DNA of 64,000 nt, taken from NCBI GenBank assembly GCA_934045905.1, contig OW203762.1, forward strand, positions 5,890,001 through 5,954,000, read 5' to 3'. Position 1 is the stretch's first letter, and every line of letters starts with the position of its first letter. Positions 23,135 through 35,185 of the stretch are shown here, one piece after another. The notes under the pieces are model-generated. The model had not been told where the DNA came from, did no database searches, and worked only from the letters and a program-made list of their open reading frames with translations. Both the position numbers and the translations under genes were made by a program. This DNA comes from Leuctra nigra (lineage: Eukaryota > Arthropoda > Insecta > Plecoptera > Leuctridae).

Positions 23135-23813
23135 TATAATCTAGTATAATCTTTTCATGAACGCAAGAGACCTATCTGCGCCAACTGTACGGATAAAACA
23201 AACTTTTCTCTTCTTGCATGCATTCTCACAAACACCTTCTTCTGAATTAATTATTGATCATTTTGTTCTAAATATGACGCTGTCATCTCTGTGGTATATG
23301 CAAATCAATTGCTGATACAACTCGATCTAAAACAGGCGCAGATCAAGCACCGTTTTGTTATTAATATTCTCTTTTTAAATTATTAGGTATCAAATTCTAG
23401 TGTTCTGACTGGAATTAAATTTGCAGCATCGTCTTGTTTGTCTTGCACATACAAGCAATGAGTTGACATGAAAATGTGGCTGTTGATGAGCGAAGAGATC
23501 TTTTGCTGTCACTTGTTGACAGTGATTTGTCAATTGATTTCCTCATTTTGTTCCAGAGGAGAATCTCCCTATTAATAGTGTATAGGACAATTTGTATAGG
23601 ACAATGAACTATTTGTCCTAAATTAACAGAAAAGTCATCACCACGTTAATTTATAGCATCTTGCAATGTGGCGACTCCCTTAGCTTATTGCACTGTTTCA
23701 TTTAAATTAATTAACAATTCGTTGCAAATAACACATGCCATCTGAGTTATTCATCTTGATAACAAACATAAAATCCCGTTTTCACTCAGGCCTTGATCCA
23801 TTTATTAATTTAA
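23135..23813. other. Unassigned interior of the inverted-end element
   Basis: AT-rich sequence between the decayed ORF and family H copy 2. No further frames of note. Confidence 0.4.
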
Positions 23814-25122
23814 CCCATAAAAAAACACTTCGTGTAAAAATACCAGCCAAGTCTCTTCAACTAAAAAAAAATTGAAGAAATCTAAAAATTCAGCACTGAA
23901 ATGTAGTGATATGAAAAATGGCCAAGTCAAAACTTTCAAAAAATACTTGGCGCATTGTGCATATAAATAGTATAGAAGTAGGCCGACAATCAAATATACT
24001 CATCTATACATATAATATATCTATAATCCCCTAAAAAACGATGCACCAAGTATTTTTTGAAAGTTTTGACTAGGCCATTTTTCATATCACTACATTTCAG
24101 TGCTGAATTTTTAGATATCTTCAATTTTTTTTTAGTTGAAGAGACTTGGCTGGTATTTTTACACGAAGTGTTTTTTTATGGGGATATCACTCCTTTTTTC
24201 AGTTTATTCTTACAACTTGTAACATATATTGTGTCACCAAAGACTATAATTCCTTTAAAAAATACGCCTTTGTGATTTGATTGTTAAGAAAAATTGTGCT
24301 TGTTGCTATGTATATGCTGTAAATAATATGCTATGAAGTATAGCGAAAGTTTCGTTCCAATTGGTCCAGCCCTTCTCGAGCTATGGCATCACTTCCGGTT
24401 TTCCAAATGGCGGCTGACATCACTGCCACCTAATATCTATAAATGTTATGTAGCATTATAAGCCTTCTGATTATGTAGTTATTGTTCTAAGAGATGATTT
24501 TTGTTAGATTTTGCATTTTTATGACGTCATTTCCGGTTTTGGTAATAGTACATTTCTATTTCGACTATTGATATTTTATAAAGAAGTCCGTCTGAATCGT
24601 TTGGCGCTAGTTTCGTCCCGATAGGTTAATCCATTTTTGAGATATGACGTCACTTCCGGTTTCAAAATGGCGGCACAAAAAATTTGTAAGGGCAAGGTAT
24701 TATCAGACGCCAAAAGTGCACATGTGGTTAAAATTTTAGGTTGATCGGCTCAGCCGTTTAGGCTGTGGCGGTGATAGCAACGTTTCCTGATATCATCATC
24801 ATCATCATCATTTATCATCATCATCATCAGAATCAGAAAGTGGTGTAATTTTACGTATTTCACGGCCCTCTAGCTCGCAAATGGCATAACCTGTTGTTTC
24901 CGAATTTGGTATAAGTAGTGGGGTGGGCCATAGCTCGAAATTAAGATATTTCGCAACAATGTGAGATTTTCCAATTTTAAGATCCAGTAGGCCGAAAATG
25001 CCATGTTGTTGCTTACAGTAAAAGTGTTTGGTCTGCTCCTCAGTTTATTAGGCATTTACGGTATGTTGAGTGAGTGTGAGTGTACAGTACGACTTGGCTG
25101 GGTGGAGCGACCGCTCCACTAG
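23814..25122 (+). mobile_element. HINE/Helentron-like element, family H copy 2
   Basis: 1,309 bp, with the same CCCATAAA start, ~370-bp foldback left part (23814-24182), TTCCGGTT modules, GACTTGGCTGG and GTGGAGCG..CGCTCCAC-TAG end as copy 1. At the microsatellite position (24785-24832) the motif is ATC/TCA instead of GAA. Confidence 0.72.
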
Positions 25123-25554
25123 ATATGAACTCACATCACTCGATTTACACAGTTAAAATATAATATACACCAATGATATAGTTTTGTAAAGCCACATGTG
25201 TCTACCATGGAGATCAGTGGTGTCTACGCGCGATTACCTACAATCGCAACAATAAGTACTTGAGGAAGGTAATGACACTTTTACAAAACAAGGATAAATA
25301 GACATCTCTAATAAAAAAAAAACTACCAATGTTAAGCCCAATCGACAGAATAGAATTCTGAATCTATTCCATGAAATTAAGTTATTCTTTTACGGTACGT
25401 GCTATTATTTTGTCGCCACACAAACTGCTGAGACATAAATTCTTCACAAAACTGTAATTTCTTGTTTACGACTCATTCTGAATTTGGTTTATATGTAATT
25501 TTGAAAAACAGCACAATAATATATAATACAACCATAATTTGTTTATTCCAATTG
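25123..25554. other. Unassigned interior of the inverted-end element
   Basis: AT-rich sequence between family H copy 2 and the right inverted arm. No gene seen. Confidence 0.4.
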
Positions 25555-25774
25555 AAATAAGCTGTATTTTGATATCCATATCGATGGGGAATGTTTGAAT
25601 ATAATTGATTAATTAACACATTAATTGTTTGTTATCCAATTAAGCAACAACTACTCATCATCAGACTTTTAATCTCAAGTTTGAGTGATTTGAAGTCTAA
25701 GTTAACTTTAATTATACCTTGTTGGCTTGCTCTTTGAAAGATATGCAATAATATTTTTATTATTTATTTTATTA

Positions 25775-26240
25775 ATTAATTAAATTAATTACGGCCATTC
25801 TAATTAATCTATGTGAGTAGACTTTTAGTATGTTGTAGTTTACTGTCAAAGGATCATTTCAGTAAAAAAACGAAGTCTGTAAGTCAATTAGTTTAGCCCC
25901 TGTGGCAATTTTAATATTTTTTGGGGTAAATTACCCCAAATTTTGGTATACATAGAAGGGTTACTTTAATCGTCTTGATTATTTTTTATATGTTGTAAAA
26001 CACATTGTCCATGAATAAAAAAATTGTAATCTGATGAAAATGTATCAATTACTATAATTTAAAATAATTAATTGATTTTCAATCAACCTCTAATAAAAAC
26101 AAAATGGCGGCTCGAAAATCGGTAGACTTTTTTTTGGTACATACATACATGGTTCCGATTATAATTAGCGAAAAAAAAATTTTGTTTCAATTAGTTTGAG
26201 GTTACGCCCCTTTTTGGTCTAAAGTGACTGGAGTACTAAT
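25775..26240 (-). repeat. Dispersed repeat D, copy 2 (uninterrupted)
   Basis: Reverse-complement counterpart of 19530-21062 without the A3 insertion. It preserves the empty site at 25795-25815. Confidence 0.7.
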
Positions 26241-26501
26241 AGAGTTAGATGCCGAGCTAGCATAGACTTCATCGGATGATGCCATCAAATCTTTTTCAGC
26301 CAATCCGTTTCTTTCGAATATCATTTCATCTTTTGTTGGGTGTCACTTATATGTCCTGATAAAACTTACCCACTATTGCGACTAGCAGTCGTACACAGAC
26401 GTAGTATAAGTTGCCTATAGATATTTGTATACAGAGGAGTGATTTGCAAGACTGGTTTATCAGGACATAGAAGTGACTATGCCTGGACAATGTGTGTGTA
26501 C

Positions 26502-26668
26502 CTGGTTGGTTCTGAAGGCGATGTCCCGCCGGGTTAGAGCGCTGATGACCTCCAGAGCGTCTAAGTGTTGCCGCGCTCGATCCATCCACAGCACGAGGTT
26601 CACTCCGATGTCCGCCAGCATCAGCTTGATCTTCGGACCGTACTCCTTCACCCCCGAGTTGCCCTTCT
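26502..26668 (-). CDS. Host gene exon 4
   Basis: A 167-bp exon with acceptor GTGGTGTTACAG and donor AACCAG|GTACAC. After the GAG codon shared with exon 3 it encodes KGNSGVKEYGPKIKLMLADI, then GVNLVLWMDRARQHLDALEV and ISALTRRDIAFRTNQ. Two amphipathic helices with a short turn are evident, consistent with an alpha-solenoid unit. GC content is well above the flanking intron DNA, as in the other exons. Confidence 0.83.
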
Positions 26669-26703
26669 CTGTAACACCACCACAGTACGCTTGACTCTTT
26701 CTC

Positions 26704-26813
26704 TCGCCTGCACTGCACAGGTCACTTTGATCAACTGATCAACCTGATATTTTGCACCTCGCCTGCACTGCACAGGTCACTTCGATCAACTGATCAACCT
26801 GATATTTTGCACA
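26704..26813. repeat. 55-bp tandem duplication
   Basis: TCGCCTGCACTGCACAGGTC and the following 35 bases occur twice in a row with a 55-bp period. They differ at one or two positions and lie 36 bp into the intron upstream of exon 4. Confidence 0.9.
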
Positions 26814-27522
26814 CTATTTTGCACAGGTCAGCAGCTGTATAGTTTTTTAATAAGATCCAGAGATTGATTGAACATTTAAAACAGAACCGATGAACCGATC
26901 ATGGTAATTGGGACCAACATTTTAGGAGTTTTTGTTTGACAATTTTCAAATTCATACAAATATGGAACTTCAAAAGTTAATGACATTTGATGATTGTTAT
27001 ATATAGGTAACTGGTTTTGAAGGCATTGCTTGGCTTGGCTACCAAGTTACTTTGCACTATTAGGGACTTCTCAATGGAAATGCAGGCAATGCAACTCTCT
27101 TGAGATTTCTTTATCGGTCTTAGAACGCATTGTTGCTGCATGTAAGGATGTTTAATGATAAGAGAAGGCGAGTAATTCAATAGTATTTAAATAGTATTTA
27201 GTATTTTGCAAGGCATTTAAATTTAGTAAATCATTTATATCACACATTAGCATTTTATCATTGAAGGGCTCCATTTCCATTTTACGCAATCATCTTTATA
27301 ATCAATATTAGTTATATTAGCCATTAGTCATTTATTATTCTCAATTTCAATTTTTAATTTTCCTAGTGGCAGTCATGTCTGATGACAGTGTTTTGTTGAT
27401 TAAATAAAAGTTTTCTCTCTTTATCAGTACTTTGATGTTGCTGCTGACCCATTCCACCTCAGATCAACCAAGGAGTTGCAGACATGATTTTTGATTTTGA
27501 TGAAAGTTGGCACACTTGATTA
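26814..27522. other. Old family A fragment and unassigned intron DNA
   Basis: 26840-26990 carries family A words (CAGAACCGATGAACCGATCA, GGGACCAACATT, TTGACAATTTTCA) and is probably an eroded Helitron-like fragment. The segment ATGTAAGGATGTTTAATGAT at 27138 reappears at 47645. No gene is seen. Confidence 0.45.
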
Positions 27523-28686
27523 CAGTAAACCCTCATTATTTCGAACTTCAATAATTCGAATTTAGGGGTAAATTCGAACTAGGTGGATGGTCCCAGTGTT
27601 CAGTATAGGCTTTACAATGTTAAATAATTTTGATAAATCGAATTTTAGGTTATTTCGAAATTCGAACTGAATTTTGGTCCCAGCTATGTTATAACTTGTA
27701 TTGTATTGTATTTTATTATCATCCCGTGGACAAGTACATAATACATGTATGGGTATCGTCAAGAATGTATGTACAAGTTATGACAAAGTCAGAAATATTT
27801 ACAAGTCACAATGTTTACAATGACAGTTATATGTACAGTAAATAATAAAACTAATAATAGTAATATTTATACCTAAGAAAAATAATAATACAAATGATTA
27901 CATGTAGAATAAATATGAATAAATGAATAAATCGCCTCGGCTAAGACAATGCCGTGTAGTACGTGGCCGATAGTTGAATAGGAAGAACAATGGAACGAGA
28001 GTGCTTGAGGTTAAGATGATTGACACTGAAGTGCTGGTACAGTTATGAGTCTAGAAATTCCTGCAGGCTGTAGAATGGGTTTAGGAGGAGGTAGGCATTG
28101 AGACTGGATTGGAAGCTGGCCCAGGTGGGAGAGGTGGTGATGTGCTGTGGTAGCTTATTATAGATAATTGTGCATGTATAGTGGGGGCTGCTAGTGAATG
28201 AGGAGTGAGAGTGAGTGGGGATACGTATGGAGTTTCCCCCTTGCATACAGTTGTTTTAATTCGAACTTTGCAAAAGGATTGACAAAATAATCGCGAACAA
28301 ACTTCGAAAAAACAAACTCAAACTACACATTTCCAATGTTTCCAATGGCGTCACGTCACAAAGAGAGTAGTCAAACTGCTCTCTGTTGTGTTGGGGTGGG
28401 CCTGGGGGAAGTGTAGGTCTAGTCTCTTTATTAGCCTACCCTGGAACACTTTAGGCGGGAATATTCAAACTTCATTCAACATTTTGAAAGCATTTGGCCG
28501 CGTATATAGTGCGAGTTAGCTTTTGAAGGCAAAAAATAATGAATCAACATCGCGTTATATCAAATCAATAGGTATGTACTAAAAAAAAAAAAAAAATTTT
28601 TTTTTTTTTTATATTTCGAACTTTTTTATTTTAATTTGAACTGGGATTTTTTGGGTCCCCTTGAATTCGAATTAACGAGGGTTTAC
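27523..28686. mobile_element. pogo/Tigger-like MITE with nested LINE end
   Basis: The ends CAGTAAACCCTCATTATTTCG and, mirrored, CGAATTAACGAGGGTTTAC resemble the known pogo/Tigger terminus. TA lies on both sides. The related sequence near 47580-47595 (reverse strand) joins the two flanks directly as GATTATATGG, an empty site that confirms TA insertion. The interior repeats TTCGAA-type words. A LINE end is inserted at 27694-28246. Confidence 0.85.
27694..28246 (-). pseudogene. LINE ORF2 C-terminal end and 3' UTR
   Basis: The minus-strand frame at 28043-28246 reads MQGGNSIRIPTHSHSSFTSS, then PHYTCTIIYNKLPQHI and FQSSLNAYLLLNPFYSLQEF. This is the conserved tail of CR1/Jockey-like LINE ORF2 proteins. 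The 3' UTR ends in tandem AATAC units at 27694-27711. The copy is strongly 5'-truncated. The last ~100 bp of the same family is inserted at 43157-43258. Confidence 0.8.
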
Positions 28687-28689
28687 TAT

Positions 28690-29130
28690 GGTCACACTGA
28701 TAACTCAATTTTTTTTTTTGGTCCACCGGTTTAGGATTTATGGGGTAACCACATTTGGGCAAAAAAGGGCCAATTTTTTGGCGGTCAACAGTATATCGCT
28801 TATAACTTTTGTTGTAGATGAGCTACAAACCTGCACAAGGGCTCATTTTGAAGGTGTGTTTATCCTCTATCAAACAAGACTATGTGCAATGTTGTGTATG
28901 TTGTGTAGTGTCAGAGTAATTGACATTTACATGTTGACCGGGTCAAAGGTCAATAGCAAAATTGCTCCATCTCCGAATCTCTCCAAATTTTAGGGAAATC
29001 ATACCAATAGATGGTAGAACACATTCTAAAAAATTCGTGATGGTAACTTCACACACTTTTTATATTAATTATTTAGTTTCACTTTAGCAAAAATCGCATT
29101 AAAGCAATAGCGTCCCATATGGAGCTAATG
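28690..29130 (+). repeat. Dispersed repeat B, copy 1
   Basis: Matches the reverse complement of 46245-46396 plus 47277-47615. Conserved runs include GTTGTAGATGAGCTACAAAC, TTGACCGGGTCAAAGGTCA and CCATCTCC.AATCTCTCC. The other copy contains Helitron-like A4 at one point, while this one is continuous there. Confidence 0.8.
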
Positions 29131-29338
29131 AAACAGAAGAGTTTATTGAACAATAAACTAGACTATGTGTTTTAAAAATACTACTAATGATGATTCAATT
29201 CAAATTCATGTCACAGCTTGTGTATCTTGCATGAGTCATCGTCCAGCACTTAGCAATCTGAGACAAGAATGAGCATGTTCTGAATTTCCATGCAAGAGCT
29301 TGCAGTTCTTCAGTTCACACTCATTGCTTAAAACAGTA

Positions 29339-29615
29339 TTGTCGCCAGTATTTCGCTATAGCACATTTGGATCTTTAGAAAAATCCAACAATGAGGATTA
29401 GCCATGTTTTAGTGACAGGTTTGACGCGTCTCGAAATAAACATTGCCAACTTTGTAAGGCGAAGGGGTTGGGGAGTCATTAAACGGTCAGGTAGCTTGAC
29501 AAGAAAGTGATGAGCTTAACTCTCATACAATGAATGAATGCCTATTGTATCCAAGATAATGGAAACCCAATGTGCTTTCAATTTTTTTCGCTATATAGCG
29601 AAAAACTGGCGACTA
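29339..29615. mobile_element. GTCGCCAGT-ended MITE, copy 1
   Basis: Inverted ends TTGTCGCCAGTATTTCGCTA and its mirror before 29615, with TA on both sides. 277 bp. It is close to 55138-55396 along its full length (shared ATTAAACGGTCAGGTAGCTTG core). Confidence 0.8.
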
Positions 29616-29701
29616 TAACATCTGATCTGGTGATATTTTAAATATATTTCGAACATTACAGTTATTTTTGTTGTTCTTTTACTGGTGTGTTTTCTGATTT
29701 T

Positions 29702-30104
29702 ATGAAAATGTGTTCTATTGGAATGTTTTTGTCTGAAGCGTGCAATACTGAAAAGGCAATGAAAGTATTTAGTGATTTTAATGCAGATGATCAAGAACTA
29801 CTCAAACTCCGATTCGATAGTGCCTCAATAGATTAATTTGCAGTGAACATGAAGATAGGTATCTAAGAAGGTTTGCAGTGAATCAAAAATATTGTTGTGA
29901 TCCATTTAATGTTCACCTCGAGTGCAAAATTCGTAAAAATCTTCGGGAAATCACGACTAACTACATGAGTAAACATTTGGATATTGCAAAACTTGTTCCA
30001 GGGAAGAAAGTGTGTTTAAATTGCAGGTTGTCAATATCGAAACAACTTGAAGATAATGACAATGTGCAGAATTTGATTGCTTCCCCAAATTCGGTTCATA
30101 ATAC
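29702..30104 (+). pseudogene. Transposon-encoded DDE-like protein, N-terminal part
   Basis: From the ATG at 29702 the frame reads MKMCSIGMFLSEACNTEKAM and runs to a TAA at 29836. A -1/+1 shift then leads into LICSEHEDRYLRRFAVNQKY, followed by CCDPFNVH and PGKKVCLNC. The CC..H and C..C pairs suggest a zinc-binding head. The reading is cut at NSVHNT by an LTR element and resumes in the same frame at 34539. I take it as the head of the transposase-like protein whose body is at 35533-36850. That link rests on order, strand and my memory of the family. Confidence 0.6.
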
Positions 30105-30769
30105 TGTTACGAGGACCAAGAAGATGGTCGATTTTGGTTTGGGTCCTCGTGATTTCCTGCCTCTAGAGGCGACGTGTGTCGGATGTCAGATAAATGACGT
30201 CAATGCAACAAGATCTGCAACTCGGCAAGTCCTGGCTTCTACGCGGCTATTGTTCGTCCAGGTCCAACATCACCAGTGGACATAAGCCGGTCTTGCATAA
30301 ACATCTACTGCAAGACCGTGCTAGAGCATCAAGAGCCTCGGCCGCGCTGGACGAACAATAGGCAGGATTCTAGCGTGGTAAGCGTTGACTATGCAAATCA
30401 CACGCTACCCAGGACTTGACCGATAAAACGACGAGAGAAGCGAACGAGTCGACCACGGGGAGAAGAGCTCGAGACCACGGGACGGAAGGAAGGCTGGACG
30501 ACGCAGACCCAAGAACATCAGGGGAGAGGGACTCTGCGCCCATGCCGACATTCAGATAAGTCAATAGGTTAAAGTGTAAGCCCATGCAGTCACAACTAAA
30601 CTCTTTGTGTAATTTTATTTAAATAAACTCATTCTTAAATTCATTCTAAGGGTTACTGAATAATTTGTACACCAGAATAAACTCCCAAGATCCCTAGTAA
30701 ACTCGGTACCATACGTGGCTATAACTGAGCTGCATGTAACACTGGTGGAGGAGACGTAGCCGCGTAACA
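30105..30769 (+). repeat. Left LTR
   Basis: 665 bp, TG..CA ends, with AATAAA-like sequence in its distal third. The same unit recurs at 33870-34534. Confidence 0.95.
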
Positions 30770-30785
30770 CTGGTGGAGGCGCCGT
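30770..30785 (+). promoter_or_regulatory. Primer-binding site
   Basis: CTGGTGGAGGCGCCG directly abuts the left LTR. TGG as the complement of a tRNA CCA end is the usual pattern. I did not assign the tRNA. Confidence 0.6.
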
Positions 30786-33700
30786 TTTTGCATGGGTTCT
30801 GTCCCTGCAAGGGAGGGAATTGGTGTTTTGGTGTTCAAAGTATTAGGTTTCGTAAATTCAGGCCCAAATAATATTTGGAACCAGGGTTTGGAAATAAAAA
30901 AAAAATAAAAAATTCAGGCAAATTCAGGCTATTTAAATTTGTTTTCAAAAATGTTGTGGCTGCGGGGTCAGGTTACACAACGGTGGGTAAAGGGTCAAGT
31001 AAATGGTCAACTGGAGATAACGGGAACAGGAATGGTCCAGGATGATAGTTTTTACACGGGAAAAGTTCATTAGTGAGGTATTGGAAAAAGAATATGGAAA
31101 AAAACGAAAAAATGTGTAATCAAAATTTAAACGGTATTTTTGTTAGTGTGGGAACGAAGAAGTGTTACTTGAAACAAAATTTGAATGGTATTAAATTGTC
31201 CAAAATTGGTGACTGTACTGTAAAAGAGTTACTCGAATGAAAAGATCAAGGATAGGTTCAGTTACCTTTGAGAGGCGAAGAAAACACAACAGTGTGATTG
31301 TGCAGGTGTTTGGTGTAAATAAACGCTTTTACTAGGTTTTGTGGCAATTTGGAGCGTCTTTAGTGCTCAATCTAGTGTTTATATACTATGTGTGATTGTG
31401 CGGGTGTTAAATGAATGATTTCAAGGTAGAAAGGCCGGAGTTCGATTCTCTGGAAAGCCTATCAGGATTGTGGTTTATCGGGATTTATATGATGCGAGCG
31501 TGCGTGTGTAGTAAAGCAGTTCACTACACAGCGGTCGCCTTCTATGATAGTTGCATACAAAGATCAACGTTCAGAACTCTTGCAGCTGTGCAGGTGTCAT
31601 TACACGTGCAAGGTTGCACTTTTGCAACTAGGTGAGATTGTGTGTGATGACACTTGAAGCGTAGGAGTAAGAACGTGTGCAAGGACGATGCTAATCTAGA
31701 GCACATTGAATGCTTGAACCCGGAAATCTAGGAAATTGTTTTGAATACAAGGAGTAAACAAATGCAAGTGTGAGGGCACACATATGCAGGGGGCATAAAT
31801 GGGTCTTCGTATGAAAGATATTACTGTGACATGAGGGCAAATTCGATGTTGTTATTCTTGTGGGTTTATGGGTGATCTCGTCATGGGGTGCATGGCGATT
31901 TGATCGAGTCATTGCCGAGGGTAGAATGGGGTTGCTTCGTGTTGAGTTTTATGTTGTCCAAGGGGATTAGTCCGTCAGACCACGATTTCGTCGAGGTCCC
32001 CAAAAGTTGCTCAGGTGTGTTGTTTGTTGGTTACCCGATAGGGAGGGCCCAACACGCGTTTTCGACTCGCTCTGGCTGTGTGTTATTTGGCGACTTGTAG
32101 TGTTTCAGAAAGATACAAAAACTTTTTCTCAAACGGAAATTATCCCGGGTAAATTGTGAGCTGATTGTATGCGAAGTCAGCGAGTTTGACATGAGGGGTT
32201 TGTTTCATGATTCACTGCAAGGTCAGCATCAAATAGGTTGGGGATGGCCAGAGTAGAGGTTCATGGAGCTATTTTGGAGTTTTGGGGATGGACCGACTTT
32301 AGGGTGATCTTTATGATGGTGGTTTGTGGTCTGACTGGGACTGAAGCTTCTACCCTCCGATATGCACTCCGCCAAGACAGGTCACCTGTGTCATTGCCAG
32401 TCACGGGTAATTATTCTGAATTGCCAGGTCATTTTAAATTTGAGTCTTCATGGAGAGATTAATAATTGGTAAAGAGAGTTTTAGCAAAATTGTTGATTTT
32501 GGAAAAGATTTCCGGGGGTTCAAGACATAGAAGTATGCAACGGAAATGTGTGAATGTGTGTGTGATAAAAAATTATTTGGGATACCTCCTCAGCTTTGGC
32601 TGTGTGTGAGAGACATAAATCTAGTTAAATAGGGGGTTATAATTAGACACACTACCGTTTGGCAGATGTGCAAGAGTTACCGGTATCGTCTTCTACGAAA
32701 ATGGAGATTGTGACATTCCAACTTTCCGGGAGGTCATGGTGTTGCAAACAGAGATGGACGGCATCAATGATTAATTTGAGTTTTGTCTCTTCCAGACTTT
32801 GTCAATTCTCTAGAGTGAGATAAATTGTTATGAGAAAAATGTTCAAAAAAATATTGTTGTTATGGCTTCATTGTTTCAGTTTGAGATTGTTCAGTTTAAA
32901 TTACAGGGTTGCATGTTAAATATAAATTTTCATCTTGATGCTGTAAAAGATTTTTTTTTGCCATCTCTGTTCAAGTGTAAAGTTTAATGCTAATTATAGG
33001 TTTTATTATATAAAAATAAGAATTTACATTATGGTGTTTTCCATTTTAGAGATGAGGTATCATTGTGAGAGATGGATGTCATGCGAGATCGAGGACCGGG
33101 GAGCTCTCGGGACGGGAGGCGCATCACAGTTCTGGAACTCCACTGCTGAGCCACCGACGACTTGGGAAACGCGCTCAGTTTGGATATTCACGCCTGCAAG
33201 ATACCACCTGCGCAGCGCGTTGACATGAGGAGTGTGAAGAGTGCGTGAGGACGTCGTCGGGTGCAGTGTTTTGTGAGTGCAGTGCTGTGTTGTGTCTTCG
33301 GACCGAGAAGTAAACCGAGTTCTCGAACTTGTAGCATCGAGATTGTAGATTCTAAGCAACATGAGTAGTAGTTTGATAAGTTGTTAGCAGTATTTCATTA
33401 AAATCCAAGAAATAGATATTCACACAACAGACTTGGCTGTTTACGAAAATTATTGTTAACTCTTAGCAGACTCGTGATTTTAATTTTATTGTTATATTTT
33501 TGTTGAGAATTGAGATGTTGTTTGTTTGAGTCTATGAAACTGGAAATTTTGAATGTTGAATTTGACATATTTTTGGTTTTTGGGTTTGAGTTGTGGCTGT
33601 AGGGGTATTTTAATTGGTATTTACAATTACAATGGTTGAAATAATTTTGATGAGAGACATTGCGAGATGGCTGGAGGCCTATGGAGAACATTACAATTTG

Positions 33701-33846
33701 GTGAAGACGGACTTGATTATTGGCGATAGGAAGAAAGAAGATGCGAAATTTTGGCGAAACGGCAATTGGACTTTGAGAACTTTTGACTTTTGAGTTTTGA
33801 CAATTCGGTATTCTGAATCCGACACACCTGTCTAGAAAGCCGGGTC
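30786..33846 (+). other. LTR element interior without coding capacity
   Basis: About 3.1 kb. The longest frames are around 100 codons on either strand and carry no zinc knuckle, DSG/DTG protease or YxDD motif. The interior is likely packaged RNA only. Confidence 0.7.
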
Positions 33847-33849
33847 GCT

Positions 33850-33869
33850 TTCTGGAGGGGAAGGGGGAT
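33850..33869 (+). promoter_or_regulatory. Polypurine tract
   Basis: CTGGAGGGGAAGGGGGA immediately upstream of the right LTR, the expected plus-strand priming site. Confidence 0.8.
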
Positions 33870-34534
33870 TGTTACGAGGACCAAGAAGTTGGTCGATTTT
33901 GGTTTGGGTCCTCGTGATTTCCTGCCTCTAGAGGCGACGTGTGTCGGATGTCAGATAAATGACGTCAATGCAACAAGATCTGCAACTCGGCAAGTCCTGG
34001 CTTCTACGCGGCTATTGTTCGTCCAGGTCCAACATCACCAGTGGACATAAGCCGGTCTTGCATAAACATCTACTGCAAGACCGTGCTAGAGCATCAAGAG
34101 CCTCGGCCGCGCTGGACGAACAATAGGCAGGATTCTAGCGTGGTAAGCGTTGACTATGCAAATCACACGCTACCCAGGACTTGACCGATAAAACGACGAG
34201 AGAAGCGAACGAGTCGACCACGGGGAGAAGAGCTCGAGACCACGGGACGGAAGGAAGGCTGGACGACGCAGACCCAAGAACATCAGGGGAGAGGGACTCT
34301 GCGCCCATGCCGACATTCAGATAAGTCAATAGGTTAAAGTGTAAACCCACGCAGTCACAACTAAACTCTTTGTGTAATTTTATTTAAATAAACTCATTCT
34401 TAAATTCATTCTAAGGGTTACTGAATAATTTGTACACCAGAATAAACTCCCAAGATCCCTAGTAAACTCGGTACCATACGTGGCTATAACTGAGCTGCAT
34501 GTAACACTGGTGGAGGAGACGTAGCCGCGTAACA
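33870..34534 (+). repeat. Right LTR
   Basis: 665 bp, nearly identical to the left LTR. Differences noted are GAAGT versus GAAGA near the start, and two changes in GTAAACCCACG near 34342. Confidence 0.95.
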
Positions 34535-34538
34535 ATAC

Positions 34539-34621
34539 TTCAAGAGATGAAGAGGATTTCGTGGCATCTGGTGTCGAGATTGATGCTATTGACCAGATTG
34601 CGACATTAGTTGGTCAGTCTC
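34539..34621 (+). pseudogene. DDE-like protein, continuation after LTR element
   Basis: Read across the duplicated ATAC, the host frame continues from NSVHNT into SRDEEDFVASGVEIDAIDQI and ATLVGQSP, then a stop. The smooth continuation shows that the LTR element landed in this frame. Confidence 0.65.
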
Positions 34622-34639
34622 CGTAGGGATGGAGCGAAC

Positions 34640-35185
34640 TTGGATTTTGATATCGACTATCGATATCATTTATATATCGATATATATCGATATATCGATA
34701 TATTGAAATATCGAAATATCGAAATATTGATATGGAAATAATATTTAGATGTATAGGTATGGAAATATTGATATATCGTATGAATGTAGCTCCTAAAACT
34801 GCTAGGAATTTCAAAAGAAAATGTAAAAAGAAATAACACAGCCGTTCCAAAATATAGGGTCACCGGCCAGATAAGAAAGAAAATGTGAATAATCTGAGAA
34901 ATTGTCCATAAATCTTGTAAACGCTGCACTGCAAATATGAATTATTTTGCCATAGTAGGTATAAACTTCAATTAAGAACATAATTGTATCATGCGGTAAG
35001 GCTTCAATATATCGATATTTCAATATATCGATATTTCAATATTTCAATATATCGATATTTCGATATTTCAATATTTCGATATTTCAATATATTGATATTT
35101 CAATATTTCAATATATCAATATTCAATATATACAGGTATCGATATTTCGATATTTTTTTGATATCGATATATATCGATATATCCA
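34640..35185. repeat. TATCGATA-rich inverted region
   Basis: Blocks of ATATCGATATTTCGATAT-like words at 34645-34735 and 34995-35185 face each other around a ~250-bp unique centre. They could form a long imperfect stem. Left edge GGGATGGAGCGAAC and right edge CCAGGGTTGGG do not match as TIRs. It separates two parts of the DDE-like gene. Confidence 0.7.

Larger units (their letters stand above)
22599..25761. mobile_element. 3.2-kb element with ~210-bp inverted ends
   Basis: 22599-22810 is mirrored by 25555-25761 (AAAATATTATTGCATATC at the outside, ATGGATATCAAAATACAGC at the inside), diverged by scattered substitutions and small gaps. It encloses a decayed minus-strand coding relic and family H copy 2. 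No target duplication was readable because both outer flanks are AT-rich. Confidence 0.65.
30105..34534 (+). mobile_element. Non-autonomous LTR retrotransposon
   Basis: Two 665-bp LTRs (30105-30769, 33870-34534) begin TGTTACG and end CGTAACA. They are flanked by the 4-bp duplication ATAC (30101-30104, 34535-34538). The LTRs differ at only about three places that I see, so the insertion is recent. A primer-binding-site-like CTGGTGGAGGCGCC follows the left LTR. A purine tract (GGAGGGGAAGGGGGA) precedes the right one. The 3.1-kb interior has no gag, protease or RT frame, so it must borrow proteins in trans. It splits a transposon ORF. Confidence 0.95.

Noticed and set aside
33060..33362. Possible gag-like ORF in the LTR element interior
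   Set aside because: About 100 codons on the antisense strand without a zinc knuckle or capsid-like pattern. It is not supported.
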